Assembly: GCA_014843695.1 (NCBI GenBank) | Contig: CM026387.1 | Location: 67,869,497-67,933,496 of the forward strand | DNA length: 64,000 nucleotides | Reading direction: 5' to 3' | From: Archivesica marissinica | Taxonomy: Eukaryota > Mollusca > Bivalvia > Venerida > Vesicomyidae | Part shown: positions 13,701 through 28,000 of the stretch, in pieces | Layout of the letters: every line of letters starts with the position of its first letter | How positions within the stretch are numbered: position 1 is the first letter of the stretch | Made by a program: the position numbers and the translations under genes | The notes under the pieces: model-generated | Told to the model about the DNA's origin: nothing | Seen by the model: only the letters and a program-made list of their open reading frames with translations | Databases searched by the model: none

Positions 13701-16700
13701 AACTTGGGCATACAACAGGCGTATTGTCTACAACAACTTGGGAATACAACAGACGTATTGTCTGCAACAACTTGGGCATACAACAGGCGTATTGTCTACA
13801 ACAACTTGGGCATACAACAGATGTATTGTCAGCAACAACTTGGGCATACAACAGGCGTATTGTCATCAACAACGTGGGCATACAACAGGCTTATTGTCTA
13901 TAACAACTTGGGCATACAACAGGGGTATTGTCTACAACAACTCGGGATACAACATACGTATTGTCTACAACAACGTGGGCATACAACAGGCGTATTGTCT
14001 ACAACAACTCGGGATACAACAGACGTATTGTCTTCAACAACTTGGGCATACAACATGCGTATTGTCTACAACAACTTGGGCATACAACAGACGTATTGTC
14101 TGCAACAACTCGTGCATACAACAGGCGTATTGTCTGCAACAACTTGGGGATACAACAGGCGTATTGTCTGCAACAACTCGGGTATACAACAGACGTATTG
14201 TTTGCAACAACTTGGGCATACAACAGGCGTATTGTCTACAACAACTTGGGAATACAACAGACGTATTGTCAGCAACAACTTGGGCATAAATAGGCGTATT
14301 GTCTACAACAACTTGGGCATACAACAGACGTATTGTCTGCAACAACTTGGGCATACAACAGGCGTATTGTTTGCAACAACGTGGGCATACAACAGGCGTA
14401 TTTTCTGGAACAATTTGGGGATACAACAGGCGTATTGTCTGCAACAACTTGGGGATACAACAGACGTATTGTCTACAACAACTTGGGGATACAACATGCG
14501 CATTGTCTACAACAACTTGGGCATACAAGAGACGTATTATCTACAACAACTTGGGGATACAACATGCGTATTGTCTACAACAACTTGGGGATAAAACAGA
14601 CGTATTGTCTGCAACAACTTGGTCATACAACAGGCGTATTGTCTACAACAACTTGGGCATACAACAGACGTATTGTCTGCAACAACTTGGGGATACAACA
14701 GGCGTATTGTCAGCATCAACTTGGGCATACAACAGGCGTATTGTCTGCAACAAAGTGGGCGTACAACAGACGTATTGTCTGCAACAACTTGGGGATACAA
14801 CAGGCGTATTTTCTGCAACAACTCGGGATACAACAGGCGTATTGTCTGCAACAACATGGGCATACAACAGGCGTATTGTCTGCAACAACTTGGGCATACA
14901 ACAGGCGTATTGTCTACAACAACTTGGGCATACAACAGACGTATTGTCAGCAACAACTTGGGCATACAACAGGCGTATTGTCTGCAACAACGTGGGCATA
15001 CAACAGGCGTATTGTCTATAACAACTTGGGCATACAACAGGGGTATTGTCTACAACAACTCGGGATACAACATACGTATTGTCTACAACAACGTGGGCAT
15101 ACAACAGGCGTATTGTCTACAACAACTCGGGATACAACATACGTATTGTCTACAACAACGTGGGCATACAACAGGCGTATTGTCTACAACAACTCGGGAT
15201 ACAACATGCGTATTGTCTACAACAACTTGGGCATAAAACAGACGTATTGTCTGCAACAACTCGGGCATACAACAGGCGTATTGTCTGCAACAACTTGGGG
15301 ATACAACAGGCGTATTTTCTGCAGCAACTCGGGTATACAACAGACGTATTGTTTGCAACAACTTGGGGATACAACAGGCGTATTGTCTGCAACAACTTGG
15401 GCATACAACAGGCGTATTGTCTACTACAACTTGGGCATACAACATGCCTATTGTCTACAACAACTTGGGCATACAACAGACGTATTGTCTGCAACAACTT
15501 GGGGATACAACAGGTGTATTGTCAGCAACAACTTGGGCATACAACAGGCGTATTGTCTGCAACAACTTGGGCATACAACAGGCGTATTGTCTACAACAAC
15601 TCGGGATACAACATGCGTATTGTCTACAACAACTTGGGCATACAACCGGCGTATTGTCTACAACAACTTGGGCATAATTGTCTACAACAACTTGGGCATA
15701 CAACATACGTATTGTCTACAACAACTTGGGGATACAACATGCGTATTGTCTACAACAACTTGGGCATACAACAGACGTATTGTCTACAACAACTTGGGGA
15801 TCAAACATGCGTATTGTCTACAACAACTTGGGGATACAAAAGACGTATTGTCTGCAACAACTTGGTCATACAACAGGCGTATTGTCTGCAACAACTTGGG
15901 GATACAACAGGCGTATTGTCAGCAACAACTTGGGCATACAACAGGCGTATTGTCTGCAACAACGTGGGCATACAACAGGCGTATTGTCTACAACAACTTG
16001 GGCATACAACAGGGGTATTGTCTACAACAACTCGGGATACAACAGACGTATTGTCTACAACAACGTGGGCATAAAACAGGCGTATTGTCTACAACAACTC
16101 GGGATAAAACAGACGTATTGTCTACAACAACTTGGGCATACAACATGCGTATTGTCTACAACAACTTGGGCATACAACAGACGTATTGTCTGCAACAACT
16201 CGGGCATACAACAGGCGTATTGTCTGCAACAACTTGGGGATACAACAGGCGTAATGTCTGCAACAACTCGGGTATACAACAGACGTATTGTTTGCAACAA
16301 CTTGGGCATACAACAGGCGTATTGTCTACAACAACTCGGGTATACAACAGACGTATTGTTTGCAACAACTTGGGCATACAACAGACGTATTGTCTGCAAC
16401 AACTCGTGCATACAACAGGCGTATTGTCTGCAACAACTTGGGGATACAACAGGCGTATTGTCTGCAACAACTCGGGTATACAACAGACGTATTGTTTACA
16501 ACAACTTGGGCATACAACAGGCGTATTGTCTACAACAACTTGGGAATACAACAGACGTATTGTCAGCAACAACTTGGGCATAAATAGGCGTATTGTCTAC
16601 AACAACTTGGGCATACAACAGACGTATTGTCTGCAACAACTTGGGCATACAACAGGCGTATTGTTTGCAACAACGTGGGCATACAACAGGCGTATTTTCT

Positions 16701-19700
16701 GGAACAATTTGGGGATACAACAGGCGTATTGTCTGCAACAACTTGGGGATACAACAGACGTATTGTCTACAACAACTTGGGGATACAACATGCGTATTGT
16801 CTACAACAACTTGGGCATACAAGTGACGTATTATCTACAACAACTTGGGGATACAACAGGCGTATTGTCTACAACAACTTGGGGATAAAACAGACGTATT
16901 GTCTGCAACAACTTGGTCATACAACAGGCGTATTGTCTACAACAACTTGGGCATACAACAGACGTATTGTCTGCAACAACTTGGGGATACAACAGGCGTA
17001 TTGTCAGCATCAACTTGGGCATACAACAGGCGTATTGTCTGCAACAACGTGGGCGTACAACAGACGTATTGTCTGCAACAACTTGGGCATACAACAGGCG
17101 TATTGTCTACAACAACTTGGGCATACAACAGACGTATTGTCAGCAACAACTTGGGCATACAACAGGCGTATTGTCTGCAACAACGTGGGCATACAACAGG
17201 CGTATTGTCTATAACAACTTGGGCATACAACAGGGGTATTGTCTACAACAACTCGCGATACAACATACGTATTGTCTACAACAACGTGGGCATACAACAG
17301 GCGTATTGTCTACAACAACTCGGGATACAACATACGTATTGTCTACAACAAGGTGGGCATACAACAGGCGTATTGTCTACAACAACTCGGGATACAACAT
17401 GCGTATTGTCTACAACAACTTGGGCATACAACAGACTTATTTTCTGCAACAACTCGGGCATACAACAGGCGTATTGTCTGCAACAACTTGGGGATACAAC
17501 AGGCGTATTTTCTGCAGCAACTCGGGTATACAACAGACGTATTGTTTGCAACAACTTGGGCATACAACAGGCGTATTGTCTACAACAACTTGGGAATACA
17601 ACAGACGTATTGTCTGCAACAACTTGGGCATAAACTGGCGTATTGTCTACAACAACTTGGGCATACAACAGACGTATTGTCTGCAACAACTTGGGCATAC
17701 AACAGGCGTATTGTCTGCAACAACTTGGTGATACAACAGACGTATTGTCTACAACAACTTGGGGATACAACATGCGTATTATCTACAACAACTTGGGTAT
17801 ACAACATGCGTATTGTCTACAACAACTTGGGGATACAACAGACGTATTGTCTGCAACAACTTGGTCATACAACAGGCGTATTATCTACAACAACTTGGGC
17901 ATACAACAGAGGTATTGTCTGCAACAACTTTGGGATACAACAGGCGTATTGTCAGCAACAACTTGGGCATACAACAGGCGTATTGTCTGCAACAACGTGA
18001 GCATACAACAGGCGTATTGTCTACAACAACGGGATACAACAGGCGTATTGTCTACAACAACTTGGGATACAACAGACCTATTGTCTACAACAACTTGGGC
18101 ATAAACAGACGTATTGTCTGGAACAACTTGGGATACAACAGGCGTATTGTATACAACAACTTGGGCATACAACATGCGTATTGTTTACAACAACTTGGGC
18201 ATACAACAGACGTATTGTCTGCAACAACTCGGGCATACAACAGGCGTATTGTCTGCAACAACTTGGGCATACAACAGGCGTATTGTCTGCAACAACTTGG
18301 GTATACAACAGACGTATTGTCTGCAACAACTTGGGCATACAACAGGCGTATTGTCTACAACAACTTGGGCATACAACAGGCGTATTGTTTGCAACAACTT
18401 GGGCATACAACAGGCGTATTGTCTAGAACAACTTGGGGATACAACAGGCGTATTGTCTGCAACAACTTGGGGATACAACAGACGTATTGTCTGCAACAAC
18501 TTGGGGATACAACAGGCGTATTTTCTGCAACAACTCGGGATACAACAGACGTATTGTCTGCAACAACTTGGGCATACAACAGGCGTATTGTCTGCAACAA
18601 CTTGGGATACAACAGGCGTTACAACAACTTGGGCATACAACAGACGTATTGTCTGCAACAACTGGGCATACAACAGGCGTATTGTCTGCAACAACTTGGG
18701 CATACAACAGGCGTATTTTCTGCAACAACTGGGCATACAACAGGCGTATTGTCTACAACAACTTGGGCATACAACAGGCGTATTGTCTACAACAACTTGG
18801 GAATACAACAGACGTATTGTCTGCAACAACTTGGGCATAAACTGGCGTATTGTCTACAACAACTTGGGCATACAACAGACGTATTGTCTGCAACAACTTG
18901 GGCATACAACAGGCGTATTGTCTGCAACAACTTGGTGATACAACAGACGTATTGTCTACAACAACTTGGGTATACAACATGCGTATTGTCTACAACAACT
19001 TGGGGATACAACAGACGTATTGTCTGCAACAACTTGGTCATACAACAGGCGTATTGTCTACAACAACTTGGGCATACAACAGAGGTATTGTCTGCAACAA
19101 CTTTGGGATACAACAGGCGTATTGTCAGCAACAACTTGGGCATACAACAGGCGTATTGTCTGCAACAACGTGAGCATACAACAGGCGTATTGTCTACAAC
19201 AACTTGGGCATACAACAGGGGTATTGTCTACAACAACTCGGGATACAACAGACGTATTGTCTACAACAACGTGGGCATAAACAGGCGTATTGTCTGCAAC
19301 AACTTGGGTATACAACAGACGTATTGTTTGCAACAACTTGGGCATAAAACAGGCGTATTGTCTACAACAACTTGGGAATACAACAGACGTATTTTCTGCA
19401 ACAACTTGGGCATACAACAGGCGTATTGTCTACAACAACTTGGGCATACAACAGGCGTATTGTCTGCAACAACTTGGGCATACAACAGGCGTATTGTTTG
19501 CAACAACTTGGGCATACAACAGGCGTATTGTCTAGAACAACTTGGGGATACAACAGGCGTATTGTCTGCAACAACTCGGGATACAACAGACGTATTTTCT
19601 GCAACAACATGGGCATACAACAGGCGTATTTTCTGCAACAACTCGGGCATACAACAGGCGTTTTGGCTGCAACAACTCGGGCATACAACAGGCGTATTGT

Positions 19701-20319
19701 CTACAACAACTTGGGCATACAACATGCGTATTGTCTACAACAACTCGGGATACAACAGACGTATTGTCTACAACAACTTGGGCATACAACATGCGTATTG
19801 TCTACAACAACTTGGGCATACAACAGACGTATTGTCTGCAACAACTTGGGATACAACAGGCGTATTGTCTGCAACAACTTGGGCATACAACAGGCGTATT
19901 GTCTGCAACAACTTGGGCATACAACAGACGTATTGTCTACAACAACTTGGGCATACAACATGCGTATTGTCTACAACAACTTGGGCATACAACAGACGTA
20001 TTGTCTGCAACAACTTGGGGATACAACAGGCGTATTGTTACAACAACTTGGGCATACAACAGGCGTATTGTCTGCAACAACTTGGGATACAACAGACGTA
20101 TTGTCTACAACAACTTGGGCATACAACATGCGTATTGTCTACAACAACTTTGGCATACAACAGACGTATTGTCTGCAACAACTTGGGCATACAACAGGCG
20201 TATTGTCTACAACAACTTGGGGATACAACATGCGTATTGTCTACAACAACTTGGGCATACAACAGACGTATTGTCTACAACAACTTGGGGATACAACAGG
20301 CGTATTGTCTACAACAACT

Positions 20320-21180
20320 TGGGCATACAACAGGCGTATTGTCTACAACAACTCGGGATACAACAGACGTATTGTCTACAACAACTTGGGCATACAACAT
20401 GCGTATTGTCTACAACAACTTGGGCATACAACAGACGTATTGTCTGCAACAACTCGGACATACAACAGGCGTATTGTCTGCAACAACTTGGGGATACAAC
20501 AGGCGTATTGTCTGCAACAACTTGGGTATACAACAGACGTATTGTTTGCAACAACTTGGGCATAAAACAGGCGTATTGTCTACAACAACTTGGGAATACA
20601 ACAGACGTATTTTCTGCAACAACTTGGGCATACAACAGGCGTATTGACTACAACAACTTGGGCATACAACTGACGTATTGTCTGCAACAACTTGGGCATA
20701 CAACAGGCGTATTGTTTGCAACAACTTGGGAATACAACAGGCGTATTGTCTAGAACAACTTGGGGATACAACAGGCGTATTGTCTGCAACAACTTGGGGA
20801 TACAACAGACGTATTGTCTGCATCAACTTGGGGATACAACAGGCGTATTTTCTGCAACAACTCGGGATACAACAGACGTATTTTCTGCAACAACATGGGC
20901 ATACAACAGGCGTATTTTCTGCAACAACTCGGGCATACAACAGGCGTTTTGGCTGCAAAAACTCGGGCATACAACAGGCGTATTGTCTACAACAACTTGG
21001 GCATACAACATGCGTATTGTCTACAACAACTCGGGATACAACAGACGTATTGTCTACAACAACTTGGGCATACAACATGCGTATTGTCTACAACAACTTG
21101 GGCATACAACAGACGTATTGTCTGCAACAACTTGGAGATACAACAGGCGTATTGTCAGCAACAACTTGGGCATACAACAT
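20320..21180. repeat. Higher-order block B1 in the 34-bp array
   Basis: A long ordered run of variant units is shared with 22999-23859 at an offset of 2679 bp. The minus-strand translations of 20410-21078 and 23089-23757 are identical over 222 residues, including the rare gcaaaaactcgg unit near 20957. Confidence 0.8.
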
Positions 21181-22998
21181 ACGTATTTTCTACAACAACT
21201 TGGGCATACAACATGCGTATTGTCTACAACAACTTGGGCATACAACAGACCTATTGTCTGCAACAACTTGGGGATACAACAGGCGTATTGTCAGCAACAA
21301 CTTGGGCATACAACAGGCGTATTGTCTGCAACAACTTGGGCATACAACAGGCGTATTGTCTACAACAACTTGGGCATACAACATGCGTATTTTCTACAAC
21401 AACTTGGGCATACAACAGACCTATTGTCTGCAACAACTTGGGGATACAACAGGCGTATTGTCAGCAACAACTTGGGCATACAACAGGCGTATTGTCTGCA
21501 ACAACTTGGGCATACAACAGGCGTATTGTCTACAACAACTTGGGCATACAACATGCGTATTGTCTACAACAACTTGGGCATACAACAGACGTATTGTCTG
21601 CAACAACTTGGGGATATAACAGGCGTATTGTCAGCAACAACGTGGGCTTACAACAGGCGTATTGTCTGCAACAACTTGGGCATACAACAGGCGTATTGTT
21701 TGCAACAACTTGGGCATACAGCAGGCGTATTGTCTAGAACAACTTGGGGATAAAACAGGCGTATTGTCTGCAACAACTTGGGGATACAACAGACGTATTG
21801 TCTACAACAACGTGGGCATACAACAGGCGTATTGTCTACAACAACTCGGGATACAACAGACGTATTGTCTACAACAACTTGGGCATACAACATGCGTATT
21901 GTCTACAACAACTTGGGCATACAATAGACGTATTGTCTGCAACAACTCGGGCATACAACAGGCGTATTGTCTGCAACAACTTGGGGATACAACAGGCGTA
22001 TTGTCTGCAACAACTTGGGTATACAACAGACGTATTGTTTGCAACAACTTGGGCATACAACAGGCGTATTGTCTACAACAACTTGGGCATACAACAGACG
22101 TATTGTCTGCAACAACTTGGGCATACAACAGGCGTATTGTTTGCAACAACTTGGGCATACAACAGGCGTATTTTCTAGAACAACTTGGGGATACAACAGG
22201 CGTATTGTCTGCAACAACTTGGGGATACAACAGACGTATTGTCTGCAACAACTTGGGGATACAACAGGCGTATTTTCTGCAACAACTCGGGATACAACAG
22301 ACGTATTTTCTGCAACAACATGGGCATACAACAGGCGTATTTTCTGCAACAACTCGGGCATACAACAGGCGTTTTGGCTGCAACAACTCGGGCATACAAC
22401 AGGCGTATTGTCTACAACAACTTGGGCATACAACATGCGTATTGTCTACAACAACTCGGGATACAACAGACGTATTGTCTACAACAACTTGGGCAAACAA
22501 CATGCGTATTGTCTACAACAACTTGGGCATACAACAGACGTATTGTCTGCAACAACTTGGAGATACAACAGGCGTATTGTCAGCAACAACTTGGGCATAC
22601 AACAGGCGTATTGTCTGCAACAACTTGGGCATACAACAGACGTATTTTCTACAACAATTTGGGCATACAACTGCGTATTGTCTACAACAACTTGGGCATA
22701 CAACAGACCTATTGTCTGCAACAACTTGGGGATACAACAGGCGTATTGTTAGCAACAACTTGGGCATACAACAGGCGTATTGTCTGCAACAACTTGGGCA
22801 TACAACAGGCGTATTGTCTACAACAACTTGGGCATACAACATGCGTATTGTCTGTAACAACTTGGGCATACAACAGGCGTATTGTTTGCAACAACTTGGG
22901 CATACAACAGGCGTATTGTCTAGAACAACTTGGGGATACAACAGGCGTATTGTCTGCAACAACTTGGGGATACAACAGACGTATTGTCTACAACAACG

Positions 22999-23859
22999 TG
23001 GGCATACAACAGGCGTATTGTCTACAACAACTCGGGATACAACTGACGTATTGTCTACAACAACTTGGGCATACAACATGCGTATTGTCTACAACAACTT
23101 GGGCATACAACAGACGTATTGTCTGCAACAACTCGGACATACAACAGGCGTATTGTCTGCAACAACTTGGGGATACAACAGGCGTATTGTCTGCAACAAC
23201 TTGGGTATACAACAGACGTATTGTTTGCAACAACTTGGGCATAAAACAGGCGTATTGTCTACAACAACTTGGGAATACAACAGACGTATTTTCTGCAACA
23301 ACTTGGGCATACAACAGGCGTATTGACTACAACAACTTGGGCATACAACTGACGTATTGTCTGCAACAACTTGGGCATACAACAGGCGTATTGTTTGCAA
23401 CAACTTGGGAATACAACAGGCGTATTGTCTAGAACAACTTGGGGATACAACAGGCGTATTGTCTGCAACAACTTGGGGATACAACAGACGTATTGTCTGC
23501 ATCAACTTGGGGATACAACAGGCGTATTTTCTGCAACAACTCGGGATACAACAGACGTATTTTCTGCAACAACATGGGCATACAACAGGCGTATTTTCTG
23601 CAACAACTCGGGCATACAACAGGCGTTTTGGCTGCAAAAACTCGGGCATACAACAGGCGTATTGTCTACAACAACTTGGGCATACAACATGCGTATTGTC
23701 TACAACAACTCGGGATACAACAGACGTATTGTCTACAACAACTTGGGCATACAACATGCGTATTGTCTACAACAACTTGGGTATACAACAGACGTATTGT
23801 CTGCAACAACTTGGAGATACAACAGGCGTATTGTCAGCAACAACTTGGGCATACAACAT
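22999..23859. repeat. Higher-order block B2 in the 34-bp array
   Basis: This is the partner of 20320-21180, offset 2679 bp, with the same rare variants in the same order. A second pair of blocks, 21802-22503 and 25803-26504 (offset 4001 bp), shows the same behaviour. Confidence 0.8.
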
Positions 23860-24179
23860 ACGTATTTTCTACAACAACTTGGGCATACAACAGACCTATT
23901 GTCTGCAACAACTTGGGGATACAACAGGCGTATTGTCAGCAACAACTTGGGCATACAACAGGCGTATTGTCTGCAACAACTTGGGCATACAACAGGCGTA
24001 TTGTCTACAACAACTTGGGCATACAACATGCGTATTGTCTACAACAACTTGGGCATACAACAGACCTATTGTCTGCAACAACTTGGGGATACAACAGGCG
24101 TATTGTCAGCAACAACTTGGGCATACAACAGGCGTATTGTCTGCAACAACTTGGGCATACAACAGGCGTATTGTCTACA

Positions 24180-25060
24180 ACAACTTGGGCATACAACAGC
24201 GTATTGTCTACAACAACTTGGGCATACAACAGCGTATTGTCTGCAACAACTTGGGATACAACAGCGTATTGTCTGCAACAACTTGGAAACAGGCGTATTG
24301 TCTGCAACAACTGGGCATACAACAGGCGTATTGTCTCAACAACTTGGGCATACAACAGGCGTATTGTTCAACAACTTGGGATACACAGCGTATTGTCTAA
24401 CAACTTGGGGATAAACAGGCGTATTGTCTGCAACAACTGGGATACAAAGGCGTATTGTCTCACAACGGGTACAACAGCGTATTGTCTAACAACTTGGGAT
24501 ACAACATGCGTATTGTCTACAACAACTTGGGCATACAACAGACGTATTGTCTGCAACAACTCGGGCATACAACAGGCGTATTGTCTGCAACAACTTGGGG
24601 ATACAACAGGCGTATTGTCTGCAACAACTGGGATACAACAGACGTATTGTTGTGGGTGTTTGTCTCAACAACTTGGGATACAACAGCGTATTGTCTCAAC
24701 AACTTGGGATACAACAGGCGTATTGTTCAACAACTTGGGATACAACAGCGTATTTCTAACAACTTGGGATACAACAGGCGTATTGTTGCAACAACTTGGG
24801 ATACAAAGGTATTGTTAACAACTTGGGGATACAACAGCTGCAACAACTTGGGCATACAACAGCGTATTTCTGCAACAACTTGGGCATACAACAGGCGTAT
24901 TGTCTGCAACAACTCGGGATACAACAGGCGTATTGTCTGCAACAACTTGGGCATACAACAGGCGTATTGTCTGCAACAACTCGGGATACAACAGGCGTTT
25001 TGTCTCAACAACTGGGCATACAACAGGCGTATTGTCTACAACAACTTGGGCATACAACAG
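24180..25060. other. Indel-rich, probably unpolished patch of the 34-bp array
   Basis: Units here lose single bases (caacagcgt for caacaggcgt, caactggg for caacttggg), lose several bases at once, or gain odd tracts such as gttgtgggtgtttgtc near 24648. Flanking units are almost indel-free. This looks like uncorrected long-read consensus rather than biology. Similar patches lie at 25445-25560, 26795-27040 and 30720-31230. Confidence 0.7.
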
Positions 25061-28000
25061 CGTATTGTCTACAACAACTCGGGATACAACAGACGTATTG
25101 TCTACAACAACTTGGGCATACAACATGCGTATTGTCTACAACAACTTGGGCATACAACAGACGTATTGTCTGCAACAACTTGGGGATACAACAGGCGTAT
25201 TGTCAGCAACAACTTGGGCATACAACAGGCGTATTGTCTGCAACAACTTGGGCATACAACAGGCGTATTGTCTACAACAACTTGGGCATACAACATGCGT
25301 ATTGTCTACAACAACTTGGGCATACAACAGACGTATTGTCTGCAACAACTTGGGGATACAACAGGCGTATTGTCAGCAACAACTTGGGCATACAACAGGC
25401 GTATTGTCTGCAACAACTTGGGCATACAACAGGCGTATTGTCTACAACAACTTGGGCATACAACAGCGTATTGTAACAACTTGGGATAAACAGGGGTATT
25501 GTCTACAACAACTGGGATACAACACGTATTGTCTACAAAACGTGGGCATACAACAGGCGTATTGTCTACAACAACTCGGGATACAACAGACGTATTGTCT
25601 ACAACAACTTGGGCATACAACATGCGTATTGTCTACAACAACTTTGGCATACAACAGACGTATTGTCTGCAACAACTCGGGCATACAACAGGCGTATTGT
25701 CTACAACAACTTGGGGATACAACATGCGTATTGTCTACAACAACTTGGGCATACAACAGACGTATTGTCTACAACAACTTGGGGATACAACATGCGTATT
25801 GTCTACAACAACTTGGGCATACAACAGGCGTATTGTCTACAACAACACGGGATACAATAGACGTATTGTCTACAACAACTTGGGCATACAACATGCGTAT
25901 TGTCTACAACAACTTGGGCATACAACAGACGTATTGTCTGCAACAACTCGGGCATACAACAGGCGTATTGTCTGCAACAACTTGGGGATACAACAGGCGT
26001 ATTGTCTGCAACAACTTGGGTATACAACAGACGTATTGTTTGCAACAACTTGGGCATACAACAGGCGTATTGTCTACAACAACTTGGGCATACAACAGAC
26101 GTATTTTCTGCAACAACTTGGGCATACAACAGGCGTATTGTTTGCAACAACTTGGGCATACAACAGGCGTATTTTCTAGAACAACTTGGGGATACAACAG
26201 GCGTATTGTCTGCAACAACTTGGGGATACAACAGACGTATTGTCTGCAACAACTTGGGGATACAACAGGCGTATTTTCTGCAACAACTCGGGATACAACA
26301 GACGTATTTTCTGCAACAACATGGGCATACAACAGGCGTATTTTCTGCAACAACTCGGGCATACAACAGGCGTTTTGGCTGCAACAACTCGGGCATACAA
26401 CAGGCGTATTGTCTACAACAACTTGGGCATACAACATGCGTATTGTCTACAACAACTCGGGATACAACAGACGTATTGTCTACAACAACTTGGGCAAACA
26501 ACATGCGTATTGTCTACAACAACTTGGGCATACAACAGACGTATTGTCTGCAACAACTTGGAGATACAACAGGCGTATTGTCAGCAACAACTTGGGCATA
26601 CAACAGGCGTATTGTCTGCAACAATTTGGGCATACAACATGCGTATTGTCTACAACAACTTGGGCATACAACAGACCTATTGTCTGCAACAACTTGGGGA
26701 TACAACAGGCGTATTGTTAGCAACAACTTGGGCATACAACAGGCGTATTGTCTGCAACAACTTGGGCATACAACAGGCGTATTGTCTACAACAACTTTGG
26801 GTGGTTTGTTTGGGACAACAGCGTATTGTCTCAACAATTGGGATACAACAGCGTATTGTCTGCAACAACTGGATACAACAGGCGTATTGTCGCAACAACT
26901 TGGGATACAACAGGCGTATTGTCTGCAACAACTTGGGCATACAACAGCGTATTGTCTCAACAATTGGGCATACAACACGTATTGTCTCAACAACTTGGGG
27001 ATACAACAGGCGTATTGTGTGGGTGGGTTTGTCTGCAACAACTTGGGCATACAACAGGCGTATTGTCTACAACAACTTGGGCATACAACATGCGTATTTT
27101 CTACAACAACTTGGGCATACAACAGACGTATTGTCTGCAACAACTTGGGGATATAACAGGCGTATTGTCAGCAACAACTTGTGCATACAACAGGCGTATT
27201 GTCTGCAACAACTTGGGCATACAACAGGCGTATTGTCTACAACAACTTGGGCATACAACAGGGGTATTGTCTACAACAACTCGGGATACAACATACGTAT
27301 TGTCTACAATAACGTGGGCATACAACAGGCGTATTGTCTACAACAACTCGGGATACAACAGACGTATTGTCTACAACAACTTGGGCGTACAACATGCGTA
27401 TTGTCTACAACAACTTTGGCATACAACAGACGTATTGTCTGCAACAACTCGGGCATACAACAGGCGTATTGTCTACAACAACTTGGGGATACAACATGCG
27501 TATTGTCTACAACAACTTGGGCATACAACAGACGTATTGTCTACAACAACTTGGGGATACAACATGCGTATTGTCTACAACAACTTGGGCATACAACAGG
27601 CGTATTGTCTACAACAACACGGGATACAATAGACGTATTGTCTACAACAACTTGGGCATACAACATGCGTATTGTCCACAACAACTTTGGCATACAACAG
27701 ACGTATTGTCTGCAACAACTCGGGCATACAACAGGCGTATTGTCTACAACAACTTGGGGATACAACATGCGTATTGTCTACAACAACACGGGATACAATA
27801 GACGTATTGTCTACAACAACTTGGGCATACAACATGCGTATTGTCTACAACAACTTTGGCATACAACAGGCGTATTGTCTGCAACAACTTGGGGATACAA
27901 GAGGCGTATTTTCTGCAACAACTCGGGATACAACAGACGTATTTTCTGCAACAACATGGGCATACAACAGGCGTATTTTCTGCAACAACTCGGGCATACA

